A program made the position numbers and the translations under genes. The notes beneath the pieces were generated by a model that worked only from the letters and a program-made list of their open reading frames with translations, ran no database searches and was not told the DNA's origin. A DNA stretch of 64,000 bases from Vermamoeba vermiformis. Taxonomy: Eukaryota > Tubulinea > Echinamoebida. The stretch is taken from positions 310,001-374,000 of the forward strand of contig JBEWZL010000244.1 in NCBI GenBank assembly GCA_045837725.1, written 5' to 3'. This document shows, piece by piece, positions 11,806 to 23,413 of the stretch (positions within the stretch are counted from its first letter, which is position 1; each line of letters starts with the position of its first letter).

Positions 11806-14800
11806 ATGGAGAAGGTAAGCTTTTGTCTATTTTATTAATCAAGTCTTCTCATTTGGCAGTGATACCAAAATAGATTCAAATTAATTTTAAAATATAAAAA
11901 TTGTTATATTTTAGATTTAGCGATTACGGCTGCAGAATATATTTGACCAATCATGTATATACCTATTTTAATTATTTAGAATTTCTAAACAATCGAGTGA
12001 AGCGAATTCAATTTTTTTGACACATCTGCCTTTCCGTTACATTAAATTGATTTGATATTCATTCAAATAGTAAATAATTTATTTTTTATTTATAATAAGT
12101 TTCAACGATCATAAATACACATTTTTGAAGCAAAAGATTCTGTTTAGGACTGATCGTAATTAACCGATATTTTCTGATACACACTTTGATTCAAAAATTA
12201 GTGTAATACGATATTAATATTATCACATGCGTATACATGTATAATCTACATTTTCTAATGCATTTTCATCGTAGCAACTTTGGTTTCAGAAGTACCAACA
12301 AGAATCTGCTACAGCGGTCGATTTGAGCAACAAAACGCATCGAAAGCTACTTGATACTATTATTCAAAAAGTATATAAGCCCAGCAGTTCACAAACTGGC
12401 AAGATTTACGACGCGTACTGGATCGGAGCAGATTTGTTGACTTTAAGATTGTTGGTCAATTTCATTCAAACCTACGAGCGCATATTCGACAGAATAGTAT
12501 TAGAATGCACCAACAAATTTCATGGCTATTTATTGCCCTTAGTATCCATCAATTTGACGAGGCTAGTTTTGGATGTACTTGCAACCGCGCCATTGAGCGT
12601 GCCTCAAGACAGCGATACATTGTCATCCGATGAAGGTACGCATATATATACACTCCATTTATACCTTCAGACCCTATTATCGAATAATCGAAAGAATTGT
12701 TCGTAACATCCAAACTTACGCATCTAAATTTAGCTCCGCATTCGCCGCAAGCAGTGGTCGAAGAAACATATTGCATAGTATTTCAGCTATTTGAAGGGCT
12801 GTGGCAAGAGAAAGTCGGATCAATTCCGAAATTGCCCGCGCTCATTGACTCGATTAAGAAATCAATGCAGACAACCTTGACAGGCACGCGCAAAATATTG
12901 ATTTCAGACTTCAAACGAACGTTGTCAGATATGACCACATTTTCTAAGAAAAAACCAGCGTCAGTGCAAGAGAAATTCAAACAGCTTTGCGCGGATTTGA
13001 AAAAACTCAAGATCGAAACAGATCAAGAAGAAATCATCAATATATTTAAGGGAATAGAACTCCTCATCGTAAGTACCCCTCACTACTTATAAACAACGAC
13101 TATCATGCAATAGATTTGCGATTCAGATAATCTTTTTTGCTGTCGTGTTACGCGTGTTGACTCTTTTTTGCCTAATTTAGGAATTTCCCACGGACAATCT
13201 CCGCTCATCGAACTCAAATGTGCCAGGTAGTCGCGGGTCTTTAGGCAGTGGGACTAATCTTACTGAAGGAAACAAACTAAGTTGGAATAGCGTGCCTGAA
13301 GAAGTGCTCGATCGGGCCTTGCTGCCGTTGAGTGCTGAAGTGCATTACAGCAATGACAGCCATTACAAGCTCATCAAAGCGTGCTTGAACTTCATTCATT
13401 TTTACTCCAAAAAAGCCAAGCCCGATGGTCCAATCATATTGCACAAAAAGGTAACAAAAAAGTTATTTAAAGTCCGCTGATGGATGTGATTTACGATCGT
13501 CCGTGGATCTTTATTAATTGTGTATATATTTATTTGCAATGCTAGTATTTTGACTCAAACTTGTAATTTTACTGACGTTTTTTTGGATGCAGTTGACAGT
13601 CATGAACAAAGCGACCAACAAGCCCTTGTATTACCAGCTGATATATTTCTTCAAGCGGAATAACTCCAAGATCATCGACCAGACCCTCTCACTCGTCGTC
13701 AATTACCTCACACATCCTGCACACGATCCTGAATTCTTCAAAGAGCTCATCTCGATCGGTTTGTTTGAAGAGCTCAAAGTAAGTCCTCTATAATATGAAA
13801 ATACGTGTGCTATATACTATATGATATATGACACACTAGCAAATTAAATAATGCGTTGTTCTCGAGAATTGACTAACGTCGGATGTAGCAAATTCTGAGT
13901 AGTGGCTCTTTGGGTTTACCAACACTTGAACTATTGTCGAAGATACAACGAAATAAGCTGCAGCGCTATATTGAAATGGAACAAATGCCGTTTGATAAGA
14001 CCAAACCCGAACACGAAAAAATTCTCAAAGACATCTGGGTCGTGTCATTCCCCGATGTTCAACTGCGCAATCTCGTATCAACTCAATGGCGATTACTAGG
14101 ATTTATGGTACGTTAATATGTGCATAGTATACGAAAGTACTTATTCTAGATCGGTGTTCTAACTTGCGGATGTAGGGAGACGATCCTTCAGCAGATCTCA
14201 AAGACATGCTGGCAGCTACGATGTTACATTATTTTGCTAAGACATACCCCGAAACATTTTACGAGATCTCCAATCGTCGTGGTATGCTGTTCAGAACGGA
14301 TTACCACTTCGCCGTTCTCGGCATCCAACTCTCGCAACACTTCATTAGCTGGATCCAACAAATACTCAATAGCTTAACTTCAAGTAAGAGACACAACATA
14401 TTATGCTAATACTCGTATTAACTCTTCGCGTTACAGCTGAATTATTTTTGCGCTTTTTGTACGATAATCCCAACACTTTAGAAGAAATGTATTGCACGCT
14501 ATTTAAGGTAAATATATATATATAATGTAATATTACTATGGACAATTATTTACATCCCCCTCGTGCTCAAAGAAGCTAGAGTTTGAGACTCATTTACTGA
14601 CAATATTATTTTAGGCCTTTGATGCCCTGTGGTCCAAAGCTAGTTTAGGCGAGTCAAACGACACGATTATATTAGCACTGAAGTATCTCAGTGACTTCTG
14701 GCTCTATTCTATCTGCAGTTGTACTTCACTCGCGACATTCACCACGCGCATTTTGCAAGAGATTGACGAGTGCAATAGTTTCCCGCCCAAGCTGAAAGGT

Positions 14801-15456
14801 TTTGCCACGAGCAACGACGACAGCCCTGCGCTCGGCAAGACCTCTAGCACGCCACCCTCATCGCCTAGCGCTAACAAACTTGGGTACCGCAACGTCAACT
14901 TCGAGAACTTGGTGCTGAAAGGCTCGTCATCGAGTATACTCGCCTTCTCGCGGCCCTTGCTCGCCAAGAAAGCGTCGTTCTTGTCCGAGTCGCAAGAGAG
15001 CAGTGGTGAGGGCTCGGGGACGAAAGGCGCACCCGTGCCAATCAAACCAAAACTTCAAGGCAGTCGCGACATTGAATCAGCTTACCCGGGCCATCACAAA
15101 GACCCATTAGCCAATACGCGGTATCTGCGCAAAGTAGTCTCCGTGGCGGGAGATATAGTCTCGCCGCGTCATCCTACCGTCAAGTTTGATAGCATGCCGA
15201 ACACGACTTCGAACAGTCCCGCTGAATCGTATGCTAATCAACATAATCCTTCATTTTTGTAATGACTTAATTCCATAGCATAGTGTTTCTAATCATATTT
15301 TATAAATTTTGTAGAAGTCCAAGAAGTACAACGCCGAAGAAGGAACGCGACCTGAAACGAGGCAGATCTGATTCGTTTTCGGACTCAGAAAAGGCTAGAA
15401 GCAGAAAATCGAGTATAAGCAGTAGTACTAGCGATAAAAGAAAGCATAAGAAGTAA
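11806..15456 (+). CDS. ELMO-domain protein with Ser-rich basic tail
   Basis: The proposed start is a three-codon exon (ATG GAG AAG at 11806-11814) joined to 12290 across a 475-base intron; the first exon is uncertain. Further exons are 12290-12635, 12734-13068, 13181-13450, 13593-13778, 13889-14107 and from 14176 onward. The ELMO domain covers roughly residues 400-550: ILKDIWVVSFPDVQLRN, STQWRLLGFMGDDPSADLKD and MLHYFAKTYPETFYEIS, matching the STQW-GF-GDDP-DF pattern of ELMO/CED-12 proteins. Those work with DOCK GEFs in Rac signalling, or as ARF-type GAPs (ELMOD), in phagocytosis and motility. The upstream helical region resembles the armadillo-like part of ELMO. The last exons give a Ser/Pro/Arg-rich tail (SPRSTTPKKERD to KRKHKK) likely to be phosphorylated. 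Confidence 0.85.
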
Positions 15457-15996
15457 TTAGAAGTCTTGGGCTTGATCTAAGAACGCGAGCCTTAGAATTT
15501 GTTTTAATAATCTTGTAATTCTTAAAAAACCTTAACATTAGCTTGATGATACCTACCGTGCACTATCGAACAGTGCCACAAGTTACCTATGACAAACTGA
15601 CAAGTTTCAGAATTCAGTTCTTTGTGGGTACATCCAAAACCTTCTGTAGAGGGACATATGCTACCGAAGAATTGAATTCCTTGGTCTTGATATGTTTGGG
15701 GGGTGTTTCGGTTATTAACTTTATTTCTTGCGAAATTTAGCAAAGAAAAACAGGAACGCAGGTTTTTATCAGATTCACGTTCCACTCATGTATTAAACAA
15801 CACACCTTTTCTTATATTTTTATTAAAACAACACTACAATACGCAAATGGCCAATTTAACCTCTTTGGGAGTTCACTAAGCAACTCCGAGTAGTCAACAC
15901 AAATTACAATACTCAATCTTACTACATCTCTTACAAACCTCCAAGGTTTCAATCAAAACCAACCTAAACCACATTCAATAACACTACGCAATACAG
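15457..15996. other. Intergenic, ELMO to ankyrin gene
   Basis: About 540 bases. Short open frames on both strands (15522-15785) lack splice support or recognisable motifs. Nothing else is seen except the presumed promoter of the ankyrin gene. Confidence 0.4.
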
Positions 15997-17388
15997 ATGG
16001 AAGTTTCCGCTTCACCTGAGGACTCTTCCTCTTACTCTACTGTTGCTCAATCCTTTTACGATGCGATTCGCAAAAACGATTTTACCAACGTGAAGACCAT
16101 TGGTTTCTCAACCTCTGAACGAGTTCAAAATGCTCGTTTGCGTTTGAACAGCAGATCCAATCACTCAATGGCCCACAAAGTCAGCAAATATTTACCACTC
16201 CACTACACTGCTGCTTGTGGCGAGATCAAGTTGAGCGAGTACCTATTGGATCAAGGTGCCTATGTCGACGCAATGGATGCTGATGGAAACACCGCACTGA
16301 TGTGGGCTGTCCGCAAAGGTCACGCGGATTTGGCCTACATCCTGATCGAGAAACACGGAGCAAACGTTAATGCAATCAACTTCGATGGTGAGACACCGCT
16401 TATGCTTGCTACTTTGGTTATGAATAGAGAACTCGTCAATTACCTGCTCATGCACGGAGCAAATCCAAACGCCACGTAAGTGTTTCACTTGTCCCTTTTA
16501 TTTAAATATTCTGAATAATTATAATATTGATTACAATAATATATGTGATATATTTGGACTATGATAAAAGTCTTATAGGTCGAAATATGAGAATTTTAAC
16601 AAAATTGTGGGCACGAAGAAAAAAATGCGAAAAATAGCGTACAAATGTTTGAATATGGTCTTGAATATCATACAATAATATTATAACATGCCCATTGAAT
16701 ATTTTTATCGAAATCTGATAGATTTGAATAATTGATTTATTTTTCCAACGACGAGAAATCTCCGAGAATGGTTCGGATCCAACGTTGTACACCTTGCTTT
16801 ACCATTCTTTCTCATATCATAACAATATACTAACCTTACTCTATCAATTAGTAACTTGCGCGGCGAAACTGCATTGCACGTAGCAGTGGCGATGAATTCG
16901 GTAGAGCTGATCGACGAACTGTTATCGCATGGCTGTTGGCTCGAAGCACGCGACGAGTGTGGCGAAACTCCGCTGCATTGGGCTGTGCGCGAGAGCTTGT
17001 TGGACATTGTCGATTACTTGCTCGCTCACGGCGCCAATCCGGATGCGCTTAACGATGATGACGAGAGTTCCGCTCACTTCGCTGAGGTAAGCATATTAAT
17101 AATCATATTATATAGCGACTATATATTGACGATACCTCCCTTTCTTAATTATTTGGTTCGTTGATCTTTTTAAAAATCGCGCGCCAAAAGATTTTCGGGT
17201 AATTCCCGATTGAATAAAGTTACACGAACAATCATATTAATGTCATTATGCTACAGCTATTCGCAGACAAGGCTATGCAAGCAGCCATCGAGTCATACCG
17301 TCGAGCAAACGAAAGCAAGTTTGCGAGTGTTGCTGGAAATGTTGGTTTCGGTCCGAAGAAAGGAAACGATGCCATGTTCATCAACTAA
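15997..17388 (+). CDS. Ankyrin-repeat protein
   Basis: Three exons, 15997-16475, 16852-17086 and 17257-17388, coding about 281 residues. The start is MEVSASPEDSSSYSTVAQSF. After a Ser-rich lead come about six ankyrin repeats with the usual pattern: YLPLHYTAACGEIKLSEYLL, DGNTALMWAVRKGHADLAYI, DGETPLMLATLVMNRELVNY, RGETALHVAVAMNSVELIDE and CGETPLHWAVRESLLDIVDY. The end (ASVAGNVGFGPKKGNDAMFIN) is Gly-rich. It is probably a cytosolic protein-interaction module; no partner domain is present. Intron 1 (16476-16851) is unusually long for this window and I see nothing in it. Confidence 0.9.
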
Positions 17389-17643
17389 TAATAGCAACGA
17401 GGAACTATAGTGCAATTAGTGCACGCATTCACGAGGACATTTAATAATATAAGAGCTATGGAAGAAGATACAATTTTTGTCGAGTGGATGTGGCACGCAG
17501 TCAATTATAGTTTTATTTTTTGCGATTTAATATTGATAATCATGTTAATAGTTTTCTTTCTTAGATTGATACTTTATAAATAGTAATATATAAACGTTAT
17601 AATGTTTAAAATAGATCTGATCTTGCTTTCACTGAATTCTCGT

Positions 17644-20184
17644 TTATTGTAGAGCTGAAAGCGACTTAGTGCTAAGAACGATTACAAGGCGAATGACACT
17701 TTGGAATAAGCAGCTTTTTTGGCGCTCAAAATGATGAAAAAATATTTTTTTAATTATTTTTTTTATTTTTTTTTTTGAGGCGAGTACAAGTACAAAGGAA
17801 ATGAGTGCGAATGACGATTGAACGATCGATGACGATGTTGAAACATTGCCAGGACCATTGTTCGGAGAGTTTGTTGAAGGATTGTCAGTGCCAGGAGGAG
17901 GCAAAGAGTACGGCTGAGCGGACAAGGGCTGGTTGGGAATGGCGTCTTCTGTGCGAGGAATCACTGCCCACTTGGGGTTTGCATCGAGAACCGCGCCAAT
18001 CAACACGTTGTCAGCCATCCATTGCCACGCTTGTTGACCCTGGTCGCTGAGTCTGCCGACCATTGAAGAGGCTGCCAATGCGATGTAAGCATAGCCGTGG
18101 TAAGAGTCGTCCATAGTTGGAATAGTAGTCATTTGCTGCCACTCAGCGCTGTAGCCATTCATCAAGTCTTCGTAGGTCTGGAAGTACTCGTTGTCTGACT
18201 TTCTGATTGTCGGAACACGACCGTTAGCGATGATTCTTCGGTTGATGTTGGTGTTGGTCAGCAATCCAATGTAGAATTGGCCCAAGTATTTGACCATCAA
18301 ATCATTGTCGAAGCCGAGTTCTCTCGCTCGTCCCATGGCCAGCATCATGAAGTTTTGCTCAAAGAACGACAGAGCTGACGCCACAGTGGTGTCGTTGATA
18401 CCATAGCCTGCTTGAACGAATGCAGATGAACCAGCGCTCCATTGATTCAGTGCAGGGAGCGTCTTGGAAGCACTACCAAAGTTGTCAGGAGCTTTTCTGA
18501 GCAAGCCCCAGTTCCAGCATGGTGTGCCATAGTACGGTGAGGCTGTGAAGTTTCGAGCTCCATCTTCAATTGCAATAGCATCGATGGTGAGCTGAGTGAA
18601 GTATTGTTTCTCCATTGAGTCATCAGGTGACATGTACACTGCGTGCACACGTGTTCTCAGAGTCCATGCCATGCCTCGAAGTTGACTTGACAGTCCTCCT
18701 TCTGCGCCCGTTGGTCCACGACCGTAGTTATAACCGTATGCTGCGCCGTTAGACTCCAATTGCGTCCATGAAGCCCAGAACCAGAGTTGTTCGAGGTAGA
18801 AGAAGTCTCCTGTCAGTGCGTACAGTGGCGAGAAGTTCTCGGGACAGTGCGATTGATCAAATGTCCAGGGCGTGCTGCCAATAGTGCCCACAACAATGAC
18901 ACGATCGGAGGGGTTGGTGTAAGTATAAGTCCAAGAGCTACCGAAAATTGTCGGGCGATCAGTTGCCGACAACACTCTGCCCAATGCAGTGCCATTCACA
19001 GTGTCATTGCGGAGGAATCGTTTGTCAGGGTTGGATTCGCGGTAGTGTGCGGGCCATGAGCCGGCCAGATCAGCGTGTCCGAATGCTTGTTCGCGCAATC
19101 TCCAGTCACCAGTGAAGAGCCATTGGACGACCCAGTTAGGATAGGGACCGATGTCAGGGCGGCCTACAAATATTTCAAGTGTGAGTACGAGATAATACGA
19201 TTAATAAACCTATGCAGCCTTACCTCCAGTTGTCGGCATGGCAGGGGTCCATTTGCCAGCGTCATACAGGTCTCTATTAGTGTTCAACCAAGAAGTATAT
19301 TCGCTTTGTTTGGTGCTCTCGGGGACTACTTTCGACGTGTCAAAGTTGAATACAAATCGCGTTGCCTTGACGTAATCCAAGTCGTGGTAAATGTTCAGCT
19401 TTGAAGTGACAGTTGTGCTGCCAATCCAAGTCTGCTTGGTCCAACGACTTCCAGCGTACATTGTCAGCGGGGATTTGGTGCCAGGGAGCGTGTAGAATGT
19501 TTGAGGGGATGATGAACCTGCTTTCAAAACCAAGTTCGAAACGACCACGTCTTGCAAGGCAATCGAGTTTGAGATTTCGCCAATGTAGCGGACTTGCACC
19601 ATATTAAGCGAAGGCCAGAATGTCGCATGAAAGATTGGTCTGAAACTCTTGTACGTGTCAAAACCAAGGTCGTACTTGCGAGAAGCTGAGTGATCTGCAA
19701 GAATGATCGTGGTCGCGATACTGCCACCTGCCCACACTGTGTAGTCACCATTTTGAAGCATTGTTCGAGCTGATGCAGTGACGGTTGTTGCAGCGGTTAA
19801 CTCCATCGTTGCGTCAAAGTTGAACTTGGCATCCAACATTGCAGCCTGTGACAACGGAGTATCTTGTGCCGATTGTTGACTCGTGAATGTCAGTTTGACT
19901 GTTCCATTGGCAGCAATCGATGGAATGATAATGCTCAGAATTGCGTGTTTGACACTTCCATCCGAGTATCGTTGTTTGACATTTGCTTGTGTGGGCACTG
20001 CTGTTCCATCAACAAGCACCAACGGGAAGGGCGATATTTCACCAGGCAAGAAAGGACTCGCAAAACGAAGAGGATAGTTGGTGACAGCAATGCCTTCGGT
20101 TTCGGTGATTGTCACGACATTTTGAAGAGCAGATGCGACGGCAATAAATGCCAAAAGCACCAAAAAATACCAGCTCTTGTGCAT
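17644..20184 (-). CDS. Secreted PcRGLX/YetA-like protein, copy 1
   Basis: Two exons, 20184-19224 and 19163-17644, 826 residues. I chose the Met at 20184 because MHKSWYFLVLLAFIAVASA matches the signal peptide of copy 2. The mature N-terminus (TNYPLRFASPFLPGEISPFP, VPTQANVKQRYSDGSVKHA) resembles the RIFT-barrel start of exo-rhamnogalacturonan-lyase-like (PcRGLX/YetA) proteins, common in bacteria and some fungi. The C-terminal half has repeated Trp/Tyr-rich helices (DGARNFTASPYYGTPCWNWG), compatible with an alpha/alpha toroid. Polysaccharide-lyase activity is an inference. The tail is Ser/Thr/Pro-rich followed by a hydrophobic stretch (SFALISFVLVLA), so it is probably membrane-tethered. Relative to copy 2, about 31 Lys-rich residues are inserted after that stretch, encoded by an A/T-rich tract near 17700-17780. 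Confidence 0.8.
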
Positions 20185-20513
20185 CGTCAGGCGAGTAAAA
20201 AATAATAAACAACTCAAACCAAAAAATAGATTTATAGCTGTTACGTAAAATTGTCATCCGCGTCTCCTTCCTGTCAATCATTTTCGGCCGAAAACTACAA
20301 TCAATCAATTGCAATTGATTACCGTGCGGTTGTCGATTTAAATGATGATTTGGCAGCTTTGACTACCAAATTGTTGCCGATATTGGAGCTTTGTCCATTA
20401 TTCGCATTCTCTATTCTATGTTGCTCTCCAAAAATCGTTAAAATAATGGTAATAATGCTTTGGGTGGGAGAAATTAGTGCCCTTTCTAATAATGCATCAT
20501 TAGTAATTGAGCG
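20185..20513. promoter_or_regulatory. Spacer between tandem copies with two palindromes
   Basis: This is the promoter region of copy 1 and the 3' flank of copy 2. It holds two perfect palindromes, TTTTCGGCCGAAAA at 20281-20294 and AATCAATTGCAATTGATT at 20303-20320, about 100-135 bases upstream of the copy 1 start. They could be dimeric factor sites. I see no gene here. Confidence 0.45.
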
Positions 20514-23031
20514 TTAATTTAATAATTTTTCTGTTTGCAATCTTTTGCAATAATTTATCGGCCCAGATATGTGACGGGACAATCGTTCTAATTCTGGGTT
20601 TAATAAAACATGAGTACTAAGAACGATTAAAAGGAGTACAAGTACAAAGGAAATGAGTGCAAATGACGATTGAACGATCGATGACGATGTTGAAACATTG
20701 CCAGGACCATTGTTCGGAGAGTTTGTTGAAGGATTGTCAGTGCCAGGAGGAGGCAAAGAGTACGGCTGAGCAGACAAGGGCTGATTGGGAATGGCGTCTT
20801 CTGTGCGAGGAATCACTGCCCACTTGGGGTTCGAGTTGAGCAAGGTACTATTCAACACGTTGTCAGCCATCCATTGCCATGCTTGTTGACCCTGGTCGCT
20901 GAGTCTGCCGACCATTGAAGAGGCTGCCAATGCAATGTACACGTAGCCGTGATTAGTGTCAGTTAGTGATATGAATGCTGTCATTTGCTGCCAATCAGTG
21001 TTGTAGCCGTTCATCAAGTCTTCGTAGGTCTGGAAGTACTCGTTGTCTGACTTTCTGATCGTTGGTAAACGACCGTTCGAAACAATAATTCTATTGATGT
21101 TATTGTTCGTCAGAAATCCAATGTAGAATTGGCCCAAATGTTTGACGATCAAATCATTGTCGAAGCCAAGTTCTCTCGCTCGTCCCATGGCCAGCATCAT
21201 GAAGTTCTGTTCGAAGAATGATACAGCCGATGCAACAGTGGTGTCGTTGACACCGTAGCCTGCTTGAACGAATGCAGCCTGTCCAGGGCTCCATTGATTC
21301 AGTGCGGGAAGTGTCTTGGAAGCACTACCAAAGTTGTCAGAAGCTTTTCTGAGCAAGCCCCAGTTCCAGCATGGCGTGCCATAGTATGGCGAGGCTGTGA
21401 AGTTTCGAGCTCCATCTTCAATCGCAATAGCGTCGATGGTGAGTTGAGTGAAGTATTGTTTCTCCATTGAGTCATCAGGTGACATGTACACTGCGTGCAC
21501 ACGTGTTCGCAGAGTCCATGCCATGCCTCGAAGTTGACTTGCCAGCCCGCCTTCTGCGCCCGTAGGACCGCGCCCGTAGCTATATATAGTAGCCGCACCA
21601 TTGGAATTGATTTGAGTGAACGAAGCCCAGAACCAGAGTTGTTCGAGGTAAAAGAAGTCACCTGTCAGTGCGTACAGTGGTGAGAAGTTCTCGGGACAGT
21701 GCGACTGATCAAATATCCAAGGACTGTTGGAGATGTTGCCAACGACGACGGCACGATCGGCAGGTTTGGTGTAAAGGTAAGTCCAAGAGCCACCAAATAT
21801 TGTCGGGCGATCAGTTGCCGACACCACTCGACCAAGTGCAGTGCCATTCACAGTGTCGTTGCGAAGGAATCGTTTATCTACGCTGGACTCGCGATATTGA
21901 GCGGACCAGGCAGGAGCCAAATCCGCTTGTCCGAATGCTTGTTCGCGCAATCTCCAGTCACCAGTGAAGAGCCAAGAGACGACCCAGTTTGTGTAAGGAC
22001 CGATATCAGGACGTCCTAATACAGTCACGTGCTCAGTATTACATAAGGTTAATCAGCTGTCACGTACCTCCAGTTGTAGGCATGGCGGGGTACCACTTGC
22101 CAGCGTCATACAGGTCTCTTTTAGTGTTCAACCACGATGCGTATTCGCTTTGTTTGGTGCTCTCGGGGACTACTTTCGACGTATCATAATTGAACACAAA
22201 TCGTGTTGCCTTGACGTAATCCAAGTCGTGGTAAATGTTCAGCTTCGAAGTGACTGTTGTGCTGCCAATCCAAGTCTGCTTTGTCCAACGACTTCCAGCA
22301 TACATTATCAGCGGTGATTTGGCGCCAGGGAGCGTGTAGAATGTTTGAGGGGAGGATGCACCTGCCTTCAAAACCAAGTTCGAAATGACCACGTCTTGCA
22401 AGGCATTGATATTTGCTAGTTCACCGATGTAGCGTACATGCACCAGGTTGAGTGAAGGCCAGAATGTCGCATGAAAGATTGGTCTGAAGCTCTTGTACGT
22501 GTCAAAACCAAGGTCGTACTTGCGAGAAGCTGAGTGATCCGCAAGAATGATCGTGGTCGCGATACTGCCACCTGCCCACACTGTGTAGTCGCCATTTTGA
22601 AGCATTGTTCGAGCTGAAGCGGAGACAGTACTGCCATAGGTGAGTTCCATCGTTGCGTCAAAGTTGAACTTGACATCCAACATCGCATCCTTGCTGAGAG
22701 GAGTATCTTGTGCCGATTGTTGACTCGTGAATGTCAGTTTGACTGTTCCATTGGCAGCAATCGATGGAATGATGATGCTCAGGATTGCGTGTTTGACACT
22801 TCCATCCGAGTATCGTTGTTTGACATTTGCTTGAGTGGGCACTGCTGTTCCATCGACAAGCACCAACGGGAAGGGTGATATTTCACCAGGCAAGAAAGGA
22901 CTCGCAAAGCGAAGAGGATAGTTGGTGATAGCAATGCCTTCAGTCTCCGTTATCGTGACGACATTTTGAAGAGCAGATGCGACGGCAATAAGGGTCAAAA
23001 CCGCTAAAAATAAACAGTACTTGCACTGCAT
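20514..23031 (-). CDS. Secreted PcRGLX/YetA-like protein, copy 2
   Basis: Two exons, 23031-22068 and 22015-20514, 821 residues, with the intron at the same codon as in copy 1 but different intron sequence. The signal peptide is MQCKYCLFLAVLTLIAVASA. The body is highly similar to copy 1 at protein and DNA level, so this is a fairly recent tandem duplication. Differences cluster in stretches such as YGSTVSASARTM and VGNISNSPWIFDQ. The C-terminus runs from the hydrophobic segment straight into a short charged tail (LLNPELERLSRHISGP), giving a probable single-pass anchor. One intron in a neighbourhood of genes with 5-12 introns fits, but does not prove, an origin by transfer from bacteria. Confidence 0.8.
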
Positions 23032-23178
23032 CGTTAATTATTGCAGCGAACAAAATAATTACGGCAAAACATCGAACATTTTGTTTGTGGTGTTCCGCTT
23101 TCAGCCGGTCCCAAAAACGCCCAAATCGTCAACTTGCCGAATTTTCAAAAATTAGAACATCGATATTTCATTCTATCA

Positions 23179-23413
23179 ATGTTACGCACGTACCAAAGGG
23201 TATTTTTTAACGCTGTGGCCAAGTATGTTGCTCATCTGATCGGATCTAAGTAAGTTGTTGTGGTTACTTACGCGCGGTTAATAATCGCCAATTTTTTCTT
23301 TTATTTTGTTCTACAGGTCTTCGTTCATGACGGAAGCATTTGTCGCACTTTGTTTCTTATTCGCAATGCTCAATTTGCCATTAATTTTTTCGTCGTATCT
23401 ACATCAATATTAA
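23179..23413 (+). CDS. Tiny single-pass membrane protein, antisense to GDAP2 last exon
   Basis: Two exons, 23179-23249 and 23317-23413, join through a good GTAAGT donor and a pyrimidine-rich acceptor (TTCTACAG) to give 55 residues. The product starts MLRTYQRVFFNAVAKYVAHL and has a hydrophobic helix (FVALCFLFAMLNLPLIFSSY), like small subunits of mitochondrial membrane complexes. I do not recognise the family. Exon 2 overlaps, on the other strand, the final coding exon of the GDAP2 homologue (23398-23311). Expression evidence would settle whether it is real. Confidence 0.5.

Larger units (their letters stand above)
17644..23031 (-). repeat. Tandem duplication of the PcRGLX-like gene
   Basis: Two head-to-tail copies about 2.5 kb long, separated by 329 bases. 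Coding parts align almost end to end with one conserved intron position. Intron and 3' ends differ, including the in-frame A-rich insertion of about 93 bases in copy 1. Confidence 0.9.

Noticed and set aside
15522-15785. Small genes in the ELMO-ankyrin spacer
   Set aside because: Overlapping frames on both strands with no motif, no signal peptide and no splice logic.
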